Assembly: GCF_001641125.1 (NCBI RefSeq)
Contig: NZ_LWLP01000001.1
Coordinates: 3,909,828 to 3,973,827 of the forward strand
DNA length: 64,000 bases
Reading direction: 5' to 3'
Source of the DNA: Arthrobacter sp. OY3WO11
Lineage (GTDB): Bacteria > Actinomycetota > Actinomycetes > Actinomycetales > Micrococcaceae
The notes beneath the pieces were generated by a model. The model did not search any database. It was not told the DNA's origin and saw only the letters and a program-made list of their open reading frames with translations. The translations under genes and the position numbers were made by a program. Below are positions 34,859-45,632 of the stretch, one piece after another. Positions within the stretch are counted from its first letter, which is position 1. The number at the start of each line of letters is the position of its first letter.

Positions 34859-34974
34859 CCAGCTGCCCGGGCTTCCCACTTGTCATCGGCCGCGCGAAGC
34901 CCGGGAACACCAGCAGCACTCCCGCCGTTGCACCCACGGGGACCAAGCCCCAACGAAATTCAAGGACTGAATAC

Positions 34975-35331
34975 ATGAAGTGGATTCTTCTCGCCGGCGC
35001 CATCCTGAGCGAGGTGACAGCGTCCCTTTCCCTGAAAGCGGCCCTTGATAATCCTGCCTTCTTCATCGTGGTGGTCCTCGGTTATTCCGCGTCCTTCGCT
35101 TTCCTCGCCGGGGTCCTCCGGAAAGGCCTGGGCCTCGGCGTCGCCTACGGCATCTGGGCCGCTCTGGGAGTAACCCTCACCGTGCTGCTGGCCGCCCTTC
35201 TTTTTGGCGAAGCGCTGACGCCGGTGATGATGATCGGCGTCGCCATGGTGATCGGCGGCGTGCTGTGCGTTGAACTCGGGTCACACAAGGAGCCGGCAGC
35301 AGAACCCGCAAAAGAAATGGCCCGCTCATGA
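34975..35331 (+). CDS. SMR-family efflux subunit A
   Basis: A 118-residue four-helix small multidrug resistance protein. The essential membrane Glu is in helix 1 ('AGAILSEVTASLSLKAA'), and 'LGVAYGIWAALGV' is the helix 3 signature. A polar tail of about 15 residues follows helix 4. It overlaps the next SMR gene by four bases, so the two form a paired heterodimer of the EbrAB or YkkCD kind. Substrates may be quaternary ammonium dyes or guanidinium compounds. Confidence 0.92.
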   Translation: MKWILLAGAILSEVTASLSLKAALDNPAFFIVVVLGYSASFAFLAGVLRKGLGLGVAYGIWAALGVTLTVLLAALLFGEALTPVMMIGVAMVIGGVLCVELGSHKEPAAEPAKEMARS

Positions 35332-35648
35332 TGTGGCTGCTGCTGGCAGGGGCCATCCTCACCGAGGTGACCGCCACTCTTTTGCTGCGGGTCGCGTCCA
35401 CCGGTAAGCGGCGCTGGTACCTACCTGTCGCCGTCGGATATTTCCTGGCGTTCACCCTCCTGACGCTGACGCTGGAGCAGGGCATGAACCTCGGCGTCGC
35501 CTACGGCATCTGGGCCGCTGCCGGCGTCGCGCTGACCGCCCTTGCCAGCCGCGTCTTCTTCAAGGAGACAATCACCCCCGTCATGATGCTGGGGCTCGGC
35601 CTCATCATCGGCGGTGTCCTGCTGATCGAGCTGGGCGCGGCGCACTAG
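35328..35648 (+). CDS. SMR-family efflux subunit B
   Basis: A 106-residue partner of the preceding SMR protein. Helix 1 has the conserved Glu ('AGAILTEVTATLLLRVA') and helix 3 has 'LGVAYGIWAAAGVALT'. The start ATG overlaps the upstream stop. Lys/Arg-rich loops between helices 1 and 2 ('TGKRRWY') and the lack of a tail differ from subunit A, consistent with opposite membrane topology in a heterodimer. Confidence 0.92.
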   Translation: MMWLLLAGAILTEVTATLLLRVASTGKRRWYLPVAVGYFLAFTLLTLTLEQGMNLGVAYGIWAAAGVALTALASRVFFKETITPVMMLGLGLIIGGVLLIELGAAH

Positions 35649-35813
35649 GCAGGACCGCAGAACAGGAGTCGGGGCACCGGGTGCCGTGGCACTCCGGCCT
35701 GTTCTCTTATGGCAGACTGCCCCTCCCCCGGGCGTCCCGACTGTGTTCAAATGGGAAGGTTGAACCGGCCGCCCGAGTCCGCTCCACGGCCTCGGCCCGA
35801 TGGAAGGAAGCAC

Positions 35814-38108
<2,295 letters not shown>

Positions 38109-38144
38109 TCCACCTGAACTGAATACGGCTTACTGAACAAGGCA

Positions 38145-38177
38145 TCCGGGCCGGCTGCTTCCTGCGGCCGGCCCGGA
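38145..38177. terminator. Terminator between convergent katG and PRISE-type gene
   Basis: Perfect 11-bp GC-rich stem (TCCGGGCCGGC and complement) with an 11-base loop, 36 bp after katG and just outside the convergent gene. Confidence 0.75.
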
Positions 38178-38201
38178 CGTTTGCCACAGATTAACAGCCG
38201 C

Positions 38202-39293
38202 TCACGGAATCAGGTTCTCGGCCCGGTAGCGGTCGAAGAGTGCGGTAAAGGCGTCCAGCGTCCGCCTGTATCCGGTGAACCCGGCATCCCGGCTTTTGCC
38301 CATGTCCGTCACCACTTCAATGCCGCGGCCCAGGTCGCCGTCCGTGTGCCACCAGGACGCCAGGCGGTTCAGGTCCGGTTCGCTGAGGTTATGGCGCGCG
38401 GCGATGTCCCGCCACTGGTCCTCCCGGCCTGCCATCGACTGCTCCAGGGGGCGGGGCTTCTCCTCGTACCCCTCCCACTCCACGCCGAAGTAGGCGGCGA
38501 GCTTCGGCCACATCCAGCGCCAGCGGAACACGTCGCCGTTGACGATGTTGAAGGCCTCGTTTGCCGCCGCCGGCGTGGTGGACGCCCACAGCATGTGCTC
38601 GGCGAGCAGGCCCGCATCCGTCATGTCCGTCAGGCCGTTCCACTGTGTTTCGGAGCCAGGGAAGACAAACGGTTCACCGTTCTCGCGGCACAAGGTGGCC
38701 TGGGCGGCGAGCGTCAGGCCCATGTTCATGGCGTTGCCGACGGCGTGCCCGATCACCGTGTGTGCGCGATGCACGGACCAGGTGAAGCCCTGCTCCGCCG
38801 CGGCCGCCCAGAGCTCGTCCTCCTGGGCGTAGTAGAAGTTCCGGACCGGCAGGCGCGGCTCCTCCTCGTGGAAAGGAGTGTCCGGCATTTCCCCGGCCGC
38901 GTATGCCTCGAAGGGCCCGAGGTAGTGCTTGAGGCCGGTCATCAGCGCAACGTGGGCTACGTCCTTGCCGCGAAGTGCCGCCAGGAGGTCTCGCACCATG
39001 CCGGCATTGACCGCGATGTTTTCCTCCTCGGTGTCCTGCCGCGACCACGCTGTGAAGAAGACATGGGAGGGGTTCTCCGGCCCGAGCGCAGCGGCCAGCG
39101 ATGCAGCCGAGGTCAGGTCTGCGGAGAGCCACCGTACTCCGGGACGCTCAGCACCGGGGTTCCGGGAGAGGGCAAGCACCCTCCACCCCTCGCCTGCCAA
39201 GGTATCGACGAGGGCAGACCCCGCTATGCCGGTCGCACCCACAACAAGAGCCGTCTTCTCGGTCCCTGCGGTTGTTCCTGCGCCAATAGTCAT
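38202..39293 (-). CDS. PRISE-like short-chain dehydrogenase/reductase
   Basis: A 363-residue NAD(P)H-dependent reductase. The nucleotide-binding motif is 'VVGATGIAGSALVDTL' and the first acidic/basic selector segment is 'ALSRNPG'. The active-site segment 'MTGLKHYLGPFE' with Lys and Tyr, and 'FYYAQEDEL' later, match PRISE proteins (progesterone 5-beta-reductase / iridoid synthase-like), which reduce activated enones in plants and bacteria. Bacterial substrates are mostly unknown. It faces katG across a terminator. ATG 39293 is supported by CAGGAGGAG upstream. Confidence 0.9.
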   Translation of the reverse strand: MTIGAGTTAGTEKTALVVGATGIAGSALVDTLAGEGWRVLALSRNPGAERPGVRWLSADLTSAASLAAALGPENPSHVFFTAWSRQDTEEENIAVNAGMVRDLLAALRGKDVAHVALMTGLKHYLGPFEAYAAGEMPDTPFHEEEPRLPVRNFYYAQEDELWAAAAEQGFTWSVHRAHTVIGHAVGNAMNMGLTLAAQATLCRENGEPFVFPGSETQWNGLTDMTDAGLLAEHMLWASTTPAAANEAFNIVNGDVFRWRWMWPKLAAYFGVEWEGYEEKPRPLEQSMAGREDQWRDIAARHNLSEPDLNRLASWWHTDGDLGRGIEVVTDMGKSRDAGFTGYRRTLDAFTALFDRYRAENLIP

Positions 39294-39456
39294 GGAGCTC
39301 CTCCTGGTTGTGCTGAATTACGCCCTGGCATCGGCAGGGCGTTAAAGCTCTGGGGCGCGCGCACCCTGTGCGCGGCGGCGGTATGAAGCCTGCATTGGCC
39401 CAATAGCGACAAGGCGGTGCCTCAGCCAGATATTCCCCCACCGCCGTCGAACGTCT

Positions 39457-39831
39457 CTATGGCCCGCCTGGAGGAGCGTAGATCTCCGCGGGAAGCTCTA
39501 CCAGCATCGCCACCAGGGCGATCGGAATGAGTGCCAGCCCGGCAATGTGCTGAAGGAGGCCGTCCGGCAGTTGGACCGCCAGTCCGCCGACGACGACGGC
39601 AGGAAGTGCTGTGGAGACGATGGCGCGCAAGGACCGGCGTTCCACGGCCGCCCACACTGACGCCGCCGCAAACGCCAGGGCTCCGAGCAAAACCATTCGG
39701 TGCCCTTCAAAGTAGGTGGGCGACCGGCCAATGAAACTGAAACTGTCAGCAAGACCGCACGCCATGATGGCCGCCGCCAGCAGGACCAGCAGGGCCCACA
39801 ACCCGACCTTCCAGCGGATGAAGCTCATCAT
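39457..39831 (-). CDS. Small four-helix membrane protein, unknown function
   Basis: About 124 residues with four hydrophobic segments ('VGLWALLVLLAAAIMACG', 'MVLLGALAFAAASVWAA', 'IVSTALPAVVVGGLAVQL', 'IAGLALIPIALVAMLVEL') joined by short loops. No family recognised. ATG 39831 (or the next codon) is the likeliest start; GTG 39849 is possible. It lies about 160 bp from the upstream end of the PRISE-type gene and is divergent from the phosphotransferase gene. Confidence 0.6.
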   Translation of the reverse strand: MMSFIRWKVGLWALLVLLAAAIMACGLADSFSFIGRSPTYFEGHRMVLLGALAFAAASVWAAVERRSLRAIVSTALPAVVVGGLAVQLPDGLLQHIAGLALIPIALVAMLVELPAEIYAPPGGP

Positions 39832-39905
39832 GGGATGAGCTAACCACACGGTTCACGGGTTGGATCGGCCTTTGGCTGTCGGGATAGGCCCGATAGCCTG
39901 CTGTG

Positions 39906-40694
39906 ATGGTCGCGGACGAGCAGGAACTTGCAGGCGGAAACGCGTCCGGCCGGGTTGTGCGCATCGGCAACACCGTAAGGAAACCCTGGCTGGAAAACTC
40001 AGCAGCCGTGCAGGATTATCTCGCCGGGCTCCGCTCGTCCGGGGTGGACGTTCCCCAACCTCTGGGAAGGGACGACGACGGCCGGAGCGTTGTGGAGTTC
40101 GTGGCAGGCGTCCTCGCGCTGGAGGAACTGCCGCTCACCCACGACGATCTGCTGCGGGTTGGCCGCATGATCCGCCGGATCCACGACGCGAGTGAAGCTG
40201 TGGTGATCCCTGATCCAGGAGCGTGGAACATGCTGCTGCCTGCCGAGAACCCGGACCTGATGTGCCACAACGACCTCGCACCCTGGAACCTCGTCAGGGG
40301 CGACCGGTGGGTTTTCATCGACTGGGACGGAGCCGGCCCCAGCACGCGCCTGTGGGATTTGGCGTACGCCGCCCAGTCCTTCGGCATGCTGTTCGAAGGG
40401 CAGCCCGTGGAAGACGCGGCAGCGAGACTGTCCGCCCTTGTTGACGGGTACCAGGCTGACGAACCGCTCCGCAGCGCGTTGCCGGCAGCAATGGCGGAGC
40501 GAACTGCGGCAATGTTCACACTCCTGGAGTCCTCGCACGAGAACGGGTTCCAGCCGTGGGCGGACATGTTCGTCAACGGCCACGGGGAACACTGGCGTGG
40601 CGCTGCGCAGTATGTACGGCAGCATCAATCGGCATGGGAGCAGGCCCTCGCCCGGCCGTGGTCTGCTGAGCGTCCAGGGTCAGCGTTGGAGTAG
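39906..40694 (+). CDS. Aminoglycoside phosphotransferase-like kinase
   Basis: A 262-residue APH-fold kinase. The catalytic loop is 'CHNDLAPWNLV' (Asp123), and the metal-binding motif is 'VFIDWDGAG'. The N-terminal lobe is short ('GRVVRIGNTVRKPW'). Such proteins in environmental actinobacteria phosphorylate small molecules or antibiotics, so resistance cannot be claimed. GTG 39903 is an alternative start one codon upstream. The HAD phosphatase gene follows 21 bp later, so they may be co-transcribed. Confidence 0.85.
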   Translation: MVADEQELAGGNASGRVVRIGNTVRKPWLENSAAVQDYLAGLRSSGVDVPQPLGRDDDGRSVVEFVAGVLALEELPLTHDDLLRVGRMIRRIHDASEAVVIPDPGAWNMLLPAENPDLMCHNDLAPWNLVRGDRWVFIDWDGAGPSTRLWDLAYAAQSFGMLFEGQPVEDAAARLSALVDGYQADEPLRSALPAAMAERTAAMFTLLESSHENGFQPWADMFVNGHGEHWRGAAQYVRQHQSAWEQALARPWSAERPGSALE

Positions 40695-40715
40695 AGCCGC
40701 CGTTAGCCTTGGGGA

Positions 40716-41378
40716 GTGGAAATTCGAGCTGTTCTCTTCGACCTGGACAACACCCTGTTCGACCATGCAGCTTCTGCCAGGGCAGGCATGGATGCTTTCC
40801 TTCAACACCTCGGGACGGCGTCCACGGACGATCTGGCACGTGCGTGGTTCCAGCTGGAGCAAACCATCTACCACCGCTTTCTTGCCGATGAACTGTCCTT
40901 CCAGGAACAGCGCCGGGAACGGCTCCGCCCGTTTCTCCCGCTGGCAGGTCTTGCTGTCCCCGCAACGGACGCGATGCTGGACGGACTCTTCGACGTCTAC
41001 CTTCAGAATTACCAGGAAGCGTGGGCCGCGTTCCCGGACGCAGCGCCCGCCCTGCGAAGCCTGCACGACGGCGGCATGCCGGTCGGCGTCATCACCAACG
41101 GGAACCACCGCCAGCAGACACTGAAAGTCAGCAAGATAGGCCTCGGCCCGGTGATACGCCGTATCTTCAGCTCGGAGTCCATGGGCCATGCCAAACCCTC
41201 TCCCGAGGCATTCATACAACCCTGCAAAAGCCTCGGAATCTCCCCGGCCCAAGCCCTCTACGTCGGGGACAACTTCCGTGTTGACGTCGAAGGGGCCAGG
41301 AACGCGGGGCTGCACTCGATCCATCTCAACCGGGACGGTGGCGGACCAGAGGCACGATCCAGAGCCTCGCAGAGCTGA
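40716..41378 (+). CDS. HAD-superfamily hydrolase
   Basis: A 220-residue phosphatase-type HAD protein. Motif I is 'VLFDLDNTLFDH' (nucleophile Asp9), motif II 'GVITNGN', motif III 'GHAKPSPEAF' (Lys) and motif IV 'YVGDNFRVDVEGA'. A helical cap lies between motifs I and II, as in subclass I enzymes. GTG start 40716 with GGGGA upstream. Substrate unknown. Confidence 0.92.
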   Translation: MEIRAVLFDLDNTLFDHAASARAGMDAFLQHLGTASTDDLARAWFQLEQTIYHRFLADELSFQEQRRERLRPFLPLAGLAVPATDAMLDGLFDVYLQNYQEAWAAFPDAAPALRSLHDGGMPVGVITNGNHRQQTLKVSKIGLGPVIRRIFSSESMGHAKPSPEAFIQPCKSLGISPAQALYVGDNFRVDVEGARNAGLHSIHLNRDGGGPEARSRASQS

Positions 41379-41433
41379 TCCCGATTCTTGGCGCAGGAAC
41401 AGGTGCGGCGAATGATTCGACTACGATCTTGTG

Positions 41434-41952
41434 ATGGCCCGCCTTATCGCTCCGGACGTTAGTTACCACTCCTCCTGGCTGGAAGGGGTGGCGGATTTCG
41501 ACGGCGCCCGCCAGGACGGCGCGGGCGCCGAGGACTGGCCCCTGGAAGACCTGGGAGACCCCCAAACGTTCGGCCGCTTTGTTGACTGGCTCGTCAAGGA
41601 CGCACTGCCGGAGACCCCGCGGAAACCGGAGCACGTGCCCTGCACCTACCTGTGGATCGTGGAAGGTGACACGTTCCTTGGGTCTTTGGCCATCAGGCAT
41701 GAACTGACCGAGTTCCTCCTCAACGAAGGCGGCCACATCGGCTACAGCATCAGGCCCTCAGCCCGGCGCCGCGGCCACGCTGCCCAGGCACTGGCGGATG
41801 CCCTGCCGATCGCGAAGAAACTGGGAATCACCAGGGTCCTCCTCACCTGCGATGAGGACAACTTCGCCTCCCGGGGCACTATCGAAAAGAATGGCGGCCT
41901 CTATGAGGACAGCCGCAACGGCAAACGCCGCTACTGGATCGATAACGCCTAA
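41434..41952 (+). CDS. GNAT-family N-acetyltransferase
   Basis: A 172-residue acyltransferase. The acetyl-CoA pyrophosphate loop is in 'IGYSIRPSARRRGHAAQAL' (the R/Q-x-x-G-x-A/G pattern), and a C-terminal 'NGGLYEDSRNGKRRYW' completes the fold. GTG 41431 lies one codon upstream of the chosen ATG. Substrate unknown. The gene ends 14 bp from the convergent lipoprotein gene. Confidence 0.88.
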   Translation: MARLIAPDVSYHSSWLEGVADFDGARQDGAGAEDWPLEDLGDPQTFGRFVDWLVKDALPETPRKPEHVPCTYLWIVEGDTFLGSLAIRHELTEFLLNEGGHIGYSIRPSARRRGHAAQALADALPIAKKLGITRVLLTCDEDNFASRGTIEKNGGLYEDSRNGKRRYWIDNA

Positions 41953-41966
41953 CGAGGAGCTATCCC

Positions 41967-42719
41967 CTACCCCGCCGGCCGCAGCGACGTGATCATCCGC
42001 TTGATGTCCGCATACTCCGGCGTCCCCGCGTACAGCTTCGCCTTCTCCAGGTACGGCAGCGACGGGTCGCCCGGCGTCAGGTTCAGCTCCGGATTGTAGA
42101 AGGCCCCGAACGTGGCGGCGTTGGGCGGCCAGTTGAAGAAGTGGAACATGTAGCAGGCCGAGTCACCTTCCGGCAGTGGCGCGGTGGTGATTCCGTAGGC
42201 CGCCGCCGGGGTGTCCGGCGGGCCGGCCGCGGCGTCGTTGCCGCGGGTCTCGAACGTGTACCGGGGGACGGTGCCGTACTGGGCCAGCTGCGGCATCTCC
42301 TCGGACTCCAACACGGAGTAGGGGTACTTCTCCGTACACGTGGAACCGGTGGCCATGTTGGTGCGCAGCGTCGCCAGCAGCCGCCCGTCCTGGCTGGTCA
42401 CCTCGGCAGACGCTCCGCCTCCCTCAGCCAGCTCCCCTGCCGGGTCCGTGATGTTCCAGCTGGGCGGCAGGTCGAAGGCCAGGTCGCCGGCCGCCGTCGT
42501 GTACGTGGTCCAGGAGGCCGGCGCCGGGGCGCTGGCGCTCGGGCTCCCGGTCGCGCTGGGCGGTGCGGCCGTCGTCGTCGCAGTGGGCGTCGCTGGTTCG
42601 CTCGCGGCAGAGGTAACGCTCGACGGCGTCACTTGCGGTTGGCCGGCCGGCCCGCCGCATGCGGTGAGCAGCGAAAATGAAAGAAGTAGTGCCGCGCCGG
42701 GCCACGCTGACCGCCGCAT
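41967..42719 (-). CDS. Secreted lipoprotein of unknown function
   Basis: A 250-residue protein with a lipoprotein signal ('AALLLSFSLLTACGG', Cys21), then a Ser/Thr/Ala/Pro-rich spacer of about 45 residues and a beta-rich domain that starts near 'GDLAFDLPPSWNI'. That opening resembles small lipoprotein domains of the PsbP/LpqN type, but I cannot confirm it. Probably attached to the outer face of the membrane. Confidence 0.8.
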   Translation of the reverse strand: MRRSAWPGAALLLSFSLLTACGGPAGQPQVTPSSVTSAASEPATPTATTTAAPPSATGSPSASAPAPASWTTYTTAAGDLAFDLPPSWNITDPAGELAEGGGASAEVTSQDGRLLATLRTNMATGSTCTEKYPYSVLESEEMPQLAQYGTVPRYTFETRGNDAAAGPPDTPAAAYGITTAPLPEGDSACYMFHFFNWPPNAATFGAFYNPELNLTPGDPSLPYLEKAKLYAGTPEYADIKRMITSLRPAG

Positions 42720-42864
42720 GTCCGCCTCCTCGGAAGCCGTTGTGATCCCTCAATTGTGGCGCCGCGGCGCCTGCCGGGATCCGTTAATCAACCGATTGGA
42801 GCCAAACCGTTGCAGCTCGTAACGAAACCATTCCCGGCCACGCCGGCCACCCGCCGTCGAACGT

Positions 42865-44118
42865 TTACGTCCCCCTTAACGCACTTTGCGGCGCGGGCTG
42901 TTTGGGTGAGCGGATGGCAACCAGCGTGAACACGAACGCGACCGTGGCCGTGACCACCAGCAGCATCAGCCCAATGAAGTAGCTGTTGTCCGCCGCGTTG
43001 TAGGTGGCGCCCATGACCAGCGGCGGGAAGTAGCCGCCCATCCCGCCGGCGGCGCTGACGATGCCGCTGATGCTGCCCACCTTCCCCTGCGGCGAGAGCC
43101 GGCCAACCCACGCGAACACGCCGCCGGTGCCCAGGCCAAGCGCGGCCGCCATCGCTACGAAGGTGAGTCCGGCCGGGATCTCGCCGTCGGGCCGCAGGTT
43201 CACCACAAAGGCCAGCACCGCAATGCCCGCCAGCGACGAAAGAACCACCGGCTTGGACCCGATCCGGTCCGCCAGCACTCCCCCGATGGGCCGGAACAGC
43301 ACCGCCGCCAGGGCAAACCCGGCGGTGCGGGTGCCGGCTGCGGTTGGATCGAACTGGTAGATGTCCCGGAGGTACGTGGGCAGGTAGGTGGCGAAGGAGA
43401 CGAAGCCGCCGAAGACGATGGCGTAGAGGAAGCACAACTTCCAGGTGACGGCGAGCCCGGCAGCGTCCTTGAGCTTGGGGATCACCGGCGCAGTGTTCCG
43501 GTGCCAGTCCGGCGACTCCTTCAGGTTGAACCAGATCACGGCCCCCATCACCACCAGCAGCCCGGCAATCAGCAGGTGCGTGGGCAGGTAGCCGATCCAG
43601 GTCACCAAGCGCGGGGTCAGGAAGGCCGCCAGCGCGGTCCCGCCCATGCCGGCACCGAACACGCCGGTGGCAAAGCCGCGCCGCGACGGCTCGTACCAGG
43701 CGGAAACAAAAGGAATTCCGACGGCGAACACGGTACCTGCGATGCCCAGCAAGAGGCCCGCGCCCAGCACCACCGCATAGGAACCGAGCGTGCCGCCGAA
43801 GGCCACCAGCAGGACGGGAGGCACGCTGCCCAGCAGGACAAATGTGAACATCACCCGCCCGCCGAAGCGGTCCGTCATGGCGCCCACCACGATCCGGCCC
43901 AGCGATCCGACGAAAATCGGCATGGCCACCAGGACCGCGGTGGCCGTGGAGTCCAGCCCCATCTCCTGCGTATAGCGGGCGCCCAAGGGTGCCACGATGT
44001 TCCACGCCCAGAAGGCCATGACGGACGCGCTGGTGGCCAGCGCCAGGTTCAGGCCCTTGCCGGGATGGGAGGTTTCCGTGGGCGGTACGGGATTCGCGGG
44101 GCGTGCGGCTTCAGTCAT
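42865..44118 (-). CDS. narK: Nitrate/nitrite transporter, MFS family
   Basis: A 417-residue 12-helix major facilitator. The nitrate signature regions are visible: 'IAGTVFAVGIPFVSAWYEPSRRG' lies around helix 5, and 'GTGGVFAWVGRL' is the Gly-rich second signature. It is the last gene of the minus-strand narGHJI-narK cluster, 12 bp after narI, and would bring nitrate to NarG or export nitrite. NarK1 (nitrate/proton symport) versus NarK2 (antiport) cannot be settled by eye. Confidence 0.9.
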   Translation of the reverse strand: MTEAARPANPVPPTETSHPGKGLNLALATSASVMAFWAWNIVAPLGARYTQEMGLDSTATAVLVAMPIFVGSLGRIVVGAMTDRFGGRVMFTFVLLGSVPPVLLVAFGGTLGSYAVVLGAGLLLGIAGTVFAVGIPFVSAWYEPSRRGFATGVFGAGMGGTALAAFLTPRLVTWIGYLPTHLLIAGLLVVMGAVIWFNLKESPDWHRNTAPVIPKLKDAAGLAVTWKLCFLYAIVFGGFVSFATYLPTYLRDIYQFDPTAAGTRTAGFALAAVLFRPIGGVLADRIGSKPVVLSSLAGIAVLAFVVNLRPDGEIPAGLTFVAMAAALGLGTGGVFAWVGRLSPQGKVGSISGIVSAAGGMGGYFPPLVMGATYNAADNSYFIGLMLLVVTATVAFVFTLVAIRSPKQPAPQSALRGT

Positions 44119-44130
44119 GGTGTGCTCCCC

Positions 44131-45009
44131 TCAGCGGTTCCGGGTGTCCCGGTCCTCGGTCCCGACCGCCGACCAGCCGCGTTTGCCGGCGGGCGCGTTG
44201 GCGTTGTGGACGGCACTGGCGCCGGACCTGCTCCCGGCCCTGCCTCCGGGCCGTGTACCCGCCCGCCCGCCTGCCCTGCCGCCGTCGCGGTCCCGCGAGC
44301 GGTACACGATGTACGGGCGGAACAGGTAGTGGAACGGCGCGGTGAAGGCGTGGACCAGCCGGGTGAAAGGCCAGATGATGAACAGGGCCATCCCCACCAA
44401 TGTGTGCAGGTGGAAGGAGAACGGTGCCGCAGCCATGGCCGCGATGTCCGGCTGGAAGATGAACAGCGAACGGAACCACGGCGCCACGGTCTCGCGGTAG
44501 TTGTGCCCGTGCTCGCCCTCGAACACGCTGGCCAGGGTGGTCCACAGCCCGAACACAATGGCGGCGGTGAGCACCACGTACATGGTCTTGTCATTCTTGG
44601 TGGTGGCCATAAACACCGGCCCCGTGGTGCGGCGGCGGTAAATCAGCAGGATGATGCCGCCCAGTGTCCCGATGCCCGCGATCCCGCCCACGAACAGGGC
44701 GTTGAAGTGGTAAAAGTCCTGGCTCATCCCCACCGCTTCCGTCCACGACATCGGGATAACGAGCCCGAAGAAGTGGCCGGCAATCACTGCGAGCAGGCCG
44801 AAGTGGAACAGCGGCGAGGCGACCCGCAGCAGTTTTGATTCGTAGAGCTGTGAGGACCTGGTGGTCCAGCCGAACTGGTCGTACTTGTAGCGCCAAACCA
44901 GCCCGCCCACCAGGACCACCACCATCACGTAGGGCAGGACGCCCCACAGGACAATGTCCAGGGCGGAAAGTTCGACGGCGACGCCGGGCTCTGTTTCCAA
45001 TGTCACCAT
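44131..45009 (-). CDS. narI: Respiratory nitrate reductase, gamma subunit (cytochrome b)
   Basis: A 292-residue membrane subunit that takes electrons from menaquinol through two b hemes. Five membrane helices are visible, with heme-ligand type histidines in 'LFHFGLLAVIAGHFFG' and 'FHLHTLVGMALF'. The last 60 or so residues are unusual: after the 'YIVYRSRDRDGG' region, an Arg/Gly/Ala-rich tail extends beyond the family's normal end. Encoded two bases after narJ. Confidence 0.92.
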   Translation of the reverse strand: MVTLETEPGVAVELSALDIVLWGVLPYVMVVVLVGGLVWRYKYDQFGWTTRSSQLYESKLLRVASPLFHFGLLAVIAGHFFGLVIPMSWTEAVGMSQDFYHFNALFVGGIAGIGTLGGIILLIYRRRTTGPVFMATTKNDKTMYVVLTAAIVFGLWTTLASVFEGEHGHNYRETVAPWFRSLFIFQPDIAAMAAAPFSFHLHTLVGMALFIIWPFTRLVHAFTAPFHYLFRPYIVYRSRDRDGGRAGGRAGTRPGGRAGSRSGASAVHNANAPAGKRGWSAVGTEDRDTRNR

Positions 45010-45011
45010 GG

Positions 45012-45632
45012 TCAGGCCCCCTTCACGGGCAGCAGGCGCGGATCGTAGGGGTCAAGGCCAACCGCCTCCGTAGGCGGCCCGTAGCCTGCCATCCGCATCA
45101 CGGCCTGTTCATCCGCCGGCGACTTCCCGGGCAGCGTGGCGCAAATGGCCTCCAGGATCCGGGCGTGCGGCAGCTTGTCCCGGAGCAGCCCGAACTTCAG
45201 CATCTCCAGGCTGGGCCGGTACCGGATCAGCAGCTCCCGCCCTGCGGCGAAGTCCACCAGCGCGGTGTACTCGAGCACCATGGGCAGGTAGTCCGGCAGC
45301 TCCCCCTGGGTGTCCACCAGGATGTCGCTTTGCCGGTAGGCCTTCTTGAAGCTGCCCAGCACTTCGCCGCGGCGCCGGGTGTCCCCGTCCGTCCAGTAGC
45401 TCAGGTGCAGCGCGTGGCGGCGGCTGAGGTCGAACTCCCGCACGTAGTGCGCCTGGGCCTCCATCAGCGGCGTGGCTTCCAGCGCGTCCAGCACCTCCTG
45501 GAAGGGTTCGACGGCGCCCGGGAACTCCGCGAGCGCGGCGCGCATGAGCGTCACCTTGCCCAGGAGGTCCTGGTCCGGGTAGGACAAGCACCACGCACCG
45601 GCCATGTAAGCCACCTGGTGGCGGCGGCTCAC
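45012..45632 (-). CDS. narJ: Nitrate reductase molybdenum cofactor assembly chaperone
   Basis: A 206-residue TorD/NarJ-family chaperone that binds apo-NarG until the molybdenum cofactor is inserted. Typical segments: 'LSYPDQDLLGKVTLMRAAL', 'REFDLSRRHALHLSYWTDGDTRRRG', and 'DYLPMVLEYTA'. GTG start overlaps the narH stop (GTGA). Confidence 0.93.
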   Translation of the reverse strand: MSRRHQVAYMAGAWCLSYPDQDLLGKVTLMRAALAEFPGAVEPFQEVLDALEATPLMEAQAHYVREFDLSRRHALHLSYWTDGDTRRRGEVLGSFKKAYRQSDILVDTQGELPDYLPMVLEYTALVDFAAGRELLIRYRPSLEMLKFGLLRDKLPHARILEAICATLPGKSPADEQAVMRMAGYGPPTEAVGLDPYDPRLLPVKGA

